The translations under genes and the position numbers were made by a program. Source: Nocardioidaceae bacterium (GTDB taxonomy: Bacteria > Actinomycetota > Actinomycetes > Propionibacteriales > Nocardioidaceae). From it: a stretch of 64,000 bases of DNA. Under the pieces are notes generated by a model, which had not been told where the DNA came from, ran no database searches, and saw only the letters and a program-made list of their open reading frames with translations. Below, piece by piece: positions 60,033 to 64,000 of the stretch; positions within the stretch are counted from its first letter, which is position 1; every line of letters begins with the position of its first letter. Location: positions 434,001-498,000 of the forward strand of contig JAGIBL010000001.1 in the NCBI GenBank assembly GCA_017744365.1, written 5' to 3'.

Positions 60033-60542
60033 TCAGACCGTCAACAGTGCCGCGATGGTACCGCCGAGCTCGTAGGCCGATGCCTCCTCGGCGGGGGTGG
60101 GGTCGCCGAGAATCTCGAGCACGTCGTAGCCCTGCTTCCAGCCCAGGGCACCGGTGAGGGCGAGCACCGAGCGAACCGCGCCGGTGGTGTCGTAGCGCCC
60201 GTGCACGTAGAGCCCGAACGGCCGGCCCTTGGTGGTGCCGGCCGCGTCCGGGTCCCCGGCCCCGGTGGCGTCCAGGGCGCCGCCGATGGCGAGGAACGTC
60301 GAGTCGAAGACGTGCTTGAGGGCACCGGACATGGAGCCGAAGTTGGCACTGGTGCCGAGCAGGTAGCCGTCGGCGGCGAGCAGGTCCTCCGCGCCGGCGT
60401 TCCCGCGGGCGAAGTCCAGCGCTTCGCGGATCTCCACCCCGACGCCCTCGATCTCCGGGTCGCGCGCGCCCGCGACCACCTGCTCGGTCAGGGCCTGCAG
60501 GGTCCGGGTCGGGGAGTGGTGGACGATCAGGAGCCGCGCCAT
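60033..60542 (-). CDS. Flavodoxin-like NAD(P)H-dependent FMN reductase family protein
   Basis: A 169-residue flavodoxin-fold protein. Phosphate loop LLIVHHSPTRTLQALTEQV begins the first strand and helix. DGYLLGTSANFGSMSGALK is the second flavin loop region. GLYVHGRYDTTGA follows. It probably binds FMN and reduces quinones or similar acceptors; the substrate is unknown. ATG 60542 has GGAGG just 2 nt away. It is divergent from the leuA leader 60 bp away. Confidence 0.82.
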   Translation of the reverse strand: MARLLIVHHSPTRTLQALTEQVVAGARDPEIEGVGVEIREALDFARGNAGAEDLLAADGYLLGTSANFGSMSGALKHVFDSTFLAIGGALDATGAGDPDAAGTTKGRPFGLYVHGRYDTTGAVRSVLALTGALGWKQGYDVLEILGDPTPAEEASAYELGGTIAALLTV

Positions 60543-60588
60543 GTCCTCCAGTCTCGCCCCTCGCGCGCTGCCTTCGGAGCACCTCCGC

Positions 60589-60594
60589 TATGCT
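60589..60594 (+). promoter_or_regulatory. -10 element (TATGCT) of the leuA leader transcript
   Basis: TATGCT ends 9 nt before the leader-peptide ATG at 60604, so the leader peptide is probably translated from the very 5' end of the mRNA. No clear -35 is visible. Confidence 0.5.
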
Positions 60595-60603
60595 GACCGG
60601 GTC

Positions 60604-60626
60604 ATGTCGATGCGCCAGCTTCTTCT

Positions 60627-60648
<22 letters not shown>
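60604..60648 (+). CDS. leuL: leuA leader peptide
   Basis: A 14-codon reading frame, MSMRQLLLRCRSEV, with three consecutive CTT leucine codons at 60619-60627. CTT is rare in this GC-rich genome, so translation through them should depend strongly on charged tRNA-Leu. It ends 69 nt before leuA and overlaps a set of mutually exclusive RNA pairings. Such leaders are predicted for leuA in other actinobacteria. Confidence 0.8.
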
Positions 60649-62451
<1,803 letters not shown>

Positions 62452-62460
62452 CCGGCACCC

Positions 62461-62504
62461 GAATCGCCCGAATCGCCCACTGCCTTGGGCGATTCGGGTG
62501 ATTC
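62461..62504 (+). terminator. leuA terminator hairpin
   Basis: GAATCGCCCGAATCGCCCA (62461-62479) pairs with TGGGCGATTCGGGTGATTC (62486-62504) over 19 bp with one G-U-type mismatch and a 6-nt loop. It starts 10 nt after the leuA stop. No long T-run follows, but the stem is very stable. Confidence 0.85.
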
Positions 62505-62521
62505 GCCACCGAGGCCGCCAC

Positions 62522-62527
62522 TAGGGT
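62522..62527 (+). promoter_or_regulatory. -10 element (TAGGGT) before the histidine kinase
   Basis: TAGGGT ends 6 nt before a GTG at 62534 that opens a nine-codon frame coupled to the kinase gene. The 6-nt gap again suggests a leaderless transcript. Confidence 0.45.
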
Positions 62528-62533
62528 GACGGG

Positions 62534-62563
62534 GTGAGCGACAGGGGGGTGGAGCAGCGGTGA
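62534..62563 (+). CDS. Nine-codon frame coupled to the sensor kinase
   Basis: GTG 62534 reads MSDRGVEQR then TGA, and the TGA overlaps the kinase GTG as GTGA. With the -10 only 6 nt upstream, this would be the first frame on a leaderless mRNA, delivering ribosomes to the kinase start. GGAG at 62551-62554, 5 nt before the kinase GTG, could alternatively serve as its Shine-Dalgarno. Expression is unproven. Confidence 0.3.
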   Translation: MSDRGVEQR

Positions 62564-64000
62564 GGTCCCGCTTCATCCTGGGAATCCAGCAGCTGCTCGG
62601 GCGCGAGCAGGCGGACCCGCGCGTCGCTCAGTACGCCTTCTGGGTGCCGGTGTTCATCGACATCGGCTTCCTGCTGCTCGGCCCCGACAAGGTCGACTCG
62701 CTGAGCCGCGACTACCTGACCGGCCTGGTCGTCATCGTCGCCGCCACCGTGCTCGGCTTCGCGATCAGCCGCGACGGGCTGCCCCCCGCCTGGACGGTCG
62801 CGATCCCGGTGCTGGACATCCTGGCCACCGGGTTCATGCGGCAGATGCCGGAGAGCACCGGCGACCGGATCCTGGTGTTCCCGGCGATCTGGCTCGGGCT
62901 GCAGTTCGGTCGCCGCGGCATCGTGCTCAGCATGCTCTCGGTGCTGGCGTCGTTCGGCATCGCGGTGGGCAGCAACCGGGACCTGCTCGAGTGGGACGTG
63001 ATGGCCCAGCAGCTGGTGCTCTCCACGCTGTGCGCGACGGTGGTGGCGCTGACCGCGGAAGCCTGGCAGGGCAAGGTCGCCGAGGCGGCCGAGGCGCAGC
63101 GGATGCTCGAGCGGGCGGTCGCCGACAGCGCCGAGCAGCGCCGGTTCAACGAGGCCATCCTCAACAGCGTCGACGTCGGCCTGCTGGTCCTGGACGCGCA
63201 CGGCCGGGTGCACTCGGCGAACCCGCGGCACGAGCGGCTGATGGACCTGGCCTACCCCGAGGGCCACGAGGGGCTGCCCGAGCGCAGCGGCCACGTCTAC
63301 GGGCCGGACGGGTTCACCCAGCTGACCCGGGAGGAGCTGCCGACCTGGCGGACGCTGCACGGCGAGCCGTTGCGCGACTACCTGATCTGGGTCGGCTCGG
63401 ACCCGCGCATCCGCCGGGCGTTCGCGGTCTCGTCCTCGACGATCCTGACGCCGGCCGGCGACTTCGACGGCGCCGTGCTGGCCTACCACGACGTCACCGA
63501 GCTGATGACCGCCGCGCGGCTCAAGGACGAGTTCGTCGCCACCGTCAGCCACGAGCTGCGCACCCCGCTGACCTCGATCGTCGGGTACGTCGACATCCTG
63601 CTCGAGGACCTCGAGGACCTGCCCGCCGAGGCGACGCCGTTCCTGGAGACCGTGCAGCGCAACGCCCGCCGGCTGCACCGGCTCGTCGACGACCTGCTCT
63701 CCGACGCGCTCAAGCTCGGCCGCGCCGAGCTGCACCTGGACCGGGTCTCGCTGGCGCTGCTGGTGCGGGCCTCGGCGGTCGAGGCGGAGAAGTCGGCGCG
63801 CACCGCCGGCCTGCTGCTGGAGACCCAGATCGACGGCGACCCGCTGGAGGTCAGCGGTGACAGCGAGCGGCTCGCCCAGGTCTTCGACAACCTGTTCAAC
63901 AACGCCATCAAGTTCACTCCCTCCGGGGGCAAGGTCGCCGGCGAGGTCAAGCGCGAGGGCAACGAGGCCGTGGTGCGGATCAGCGACACCGGCCGGGGCA
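62560..64000 (+). CDS. Membrane sensor histidine kinase with PAS domain (3' end beyond window)
   Basis: 480 codons are visible without a stop. About four to five transmembrane helices (residues 25-165) are followed by a coiled linker, a PAS-like sensor (about 190-320, NSVDVGLLVLDAHGRVHSANPR in two parts), then the dimerisation domain with phospho-accepting His331 in SHELRTPLTS. The ATPase domain follows with its N-box (FNNLFNNAIKF-like, read as NLFNNAIKF) and DTGRG at the window edge. The signal and partner regulator are unknown; they lie outside. Confidence 0.9.
   Translation, partial: MRSRFILGIQQLLGREQADPRVAQYAFWVPVFIDIGFLLLGPDKVDSLSRDYLTGLVVIVAATVLGFAISRDGLPPAWTVAIPVLDILATGFMRQMPESTGDRILVFPAIWLGLQFGRRGIVLSMLSVLASFGIAVGSNRDLLEWDVMAQQLVLSTLCATVVALTAEAWQGKVAEAAEAQRMLERAVADSAEQRRFNEAILNSVDVGLLVLDAHGRVHSANPRHERLMDLAYPEGHEGLPERSGHVYGPDGFTQLTREELPTWRTLHGEPLRDYLIWVGSDPRIRRAFAVSSSTILTPAGDFDGAVLAYHDVTELMTAARLKDEFVATVSHELRTPLTSIVGYVDILLEDLEDLPAEATPFLETVQRNARRLHRLVDDLLSDALKLGRAELHLDRVSLALLVRASAVEAEKSARTAGLLLETQIDGDPLEVSGDSERLAQVFDNLFNNAIKFTPSGGKVAGEVKREGNEAVVRISDTGRG

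Overview
The window is about 64 kb of a very GC-rich actinobacterial chromosome. The codon use, the GTG starts, an ftsA-less dcw cluster with DivIVA and SepF, a PriA-type HisA, an ultrashort-Stem-I ileS T-box and a PknL/Rv2175c-type locus all point to Actinomycetota. Several features suggest Nocardioides or a close relative, but that genus call is inference. I see no phage, insertion sequence, CRISPR array, rRNA or tRNA gene. This is a core, vertically inherited region with a few unusual insertions.

Layout. 1-3.1 kb: the start of an exported protein, endonuclease IV (nfo), and a TetR regulator divergent from an MFS drug exporter with twin operators between them. 3.1-8.7 kb: a PASTA-domain Ser/Thr kinase, an Rv2175c-type DNA-binding protein, a secretory-type RNase with a barstar inhibitor, a polyprenyl diphosphate synthase and metF. 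This resembles the mycobacterial pknL-Rv2175c-idsA2-metF order, with the RNase/barstar pair added. 8.7-12.3 kb: housekeeping and unknown genes (FAD oxidoreductase, DUF4126, FMN protein, ArsC-like, YbaK). 12.3-15.3 kb: a consensus SOS box ahead of DUF6504, a HEPN protein, a CmoM-like methyltransferase and DinB. 15.4-20.6 kb: DUF3040, then a MoxR-DUF58-transglutaminase operon on the minus strand.

20.7-38.2 kb is the dcw cluster: mraZ, a structured RNA, a 47-aa membrane protein, rsmH, ftsL, ftsI, murE, murF, mraY, a truncated P-loop-less MurD homologue in the murD slot, ftsW, murG, murC, ftsQ, ftsZ, yggS, sepF, yggT and divIVA. 38.3-51.7 kb: ileS with a translational T-box, a DksA/TraR protein with a histone-like Lys/Ala/Pro tail, lspA, rluD, a GNAT-chorismate mutase fusion, htpX, dnaE and two membrane-associated unknowns. 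51.7-58.4 kb: a second YbaK-type deacylase, a LON-domain protein and the hisDCBH-x-AF operon. 58.4-64 kb: two tandem lipoprotein paralogues, a flavodoxin-like protein, leuA behind a leader-peptide attenuator, and the 5' part of a sensor histidine kinase.

Genes in the operons are tightly coupled by ATGA, GTGA, TGATG, TAATG and, apparently, CTGA overlaps. At many operon heads a TANNNT hexamer lies only 6-8 nt before the start codon, so much of the window is probably transcribed as leaderless mRNA. The clearest regulatory devices are the MraZ box array, the SOS box, the ileS T-box and the leuA attenuator. The strongest biological oddities are the degenerate MurD, the cysteine-free RNase/barstar cassette, the SOS-linked methyltransferase/HEPN/DinB operon and the GNAT-chorismate mutase fusion.
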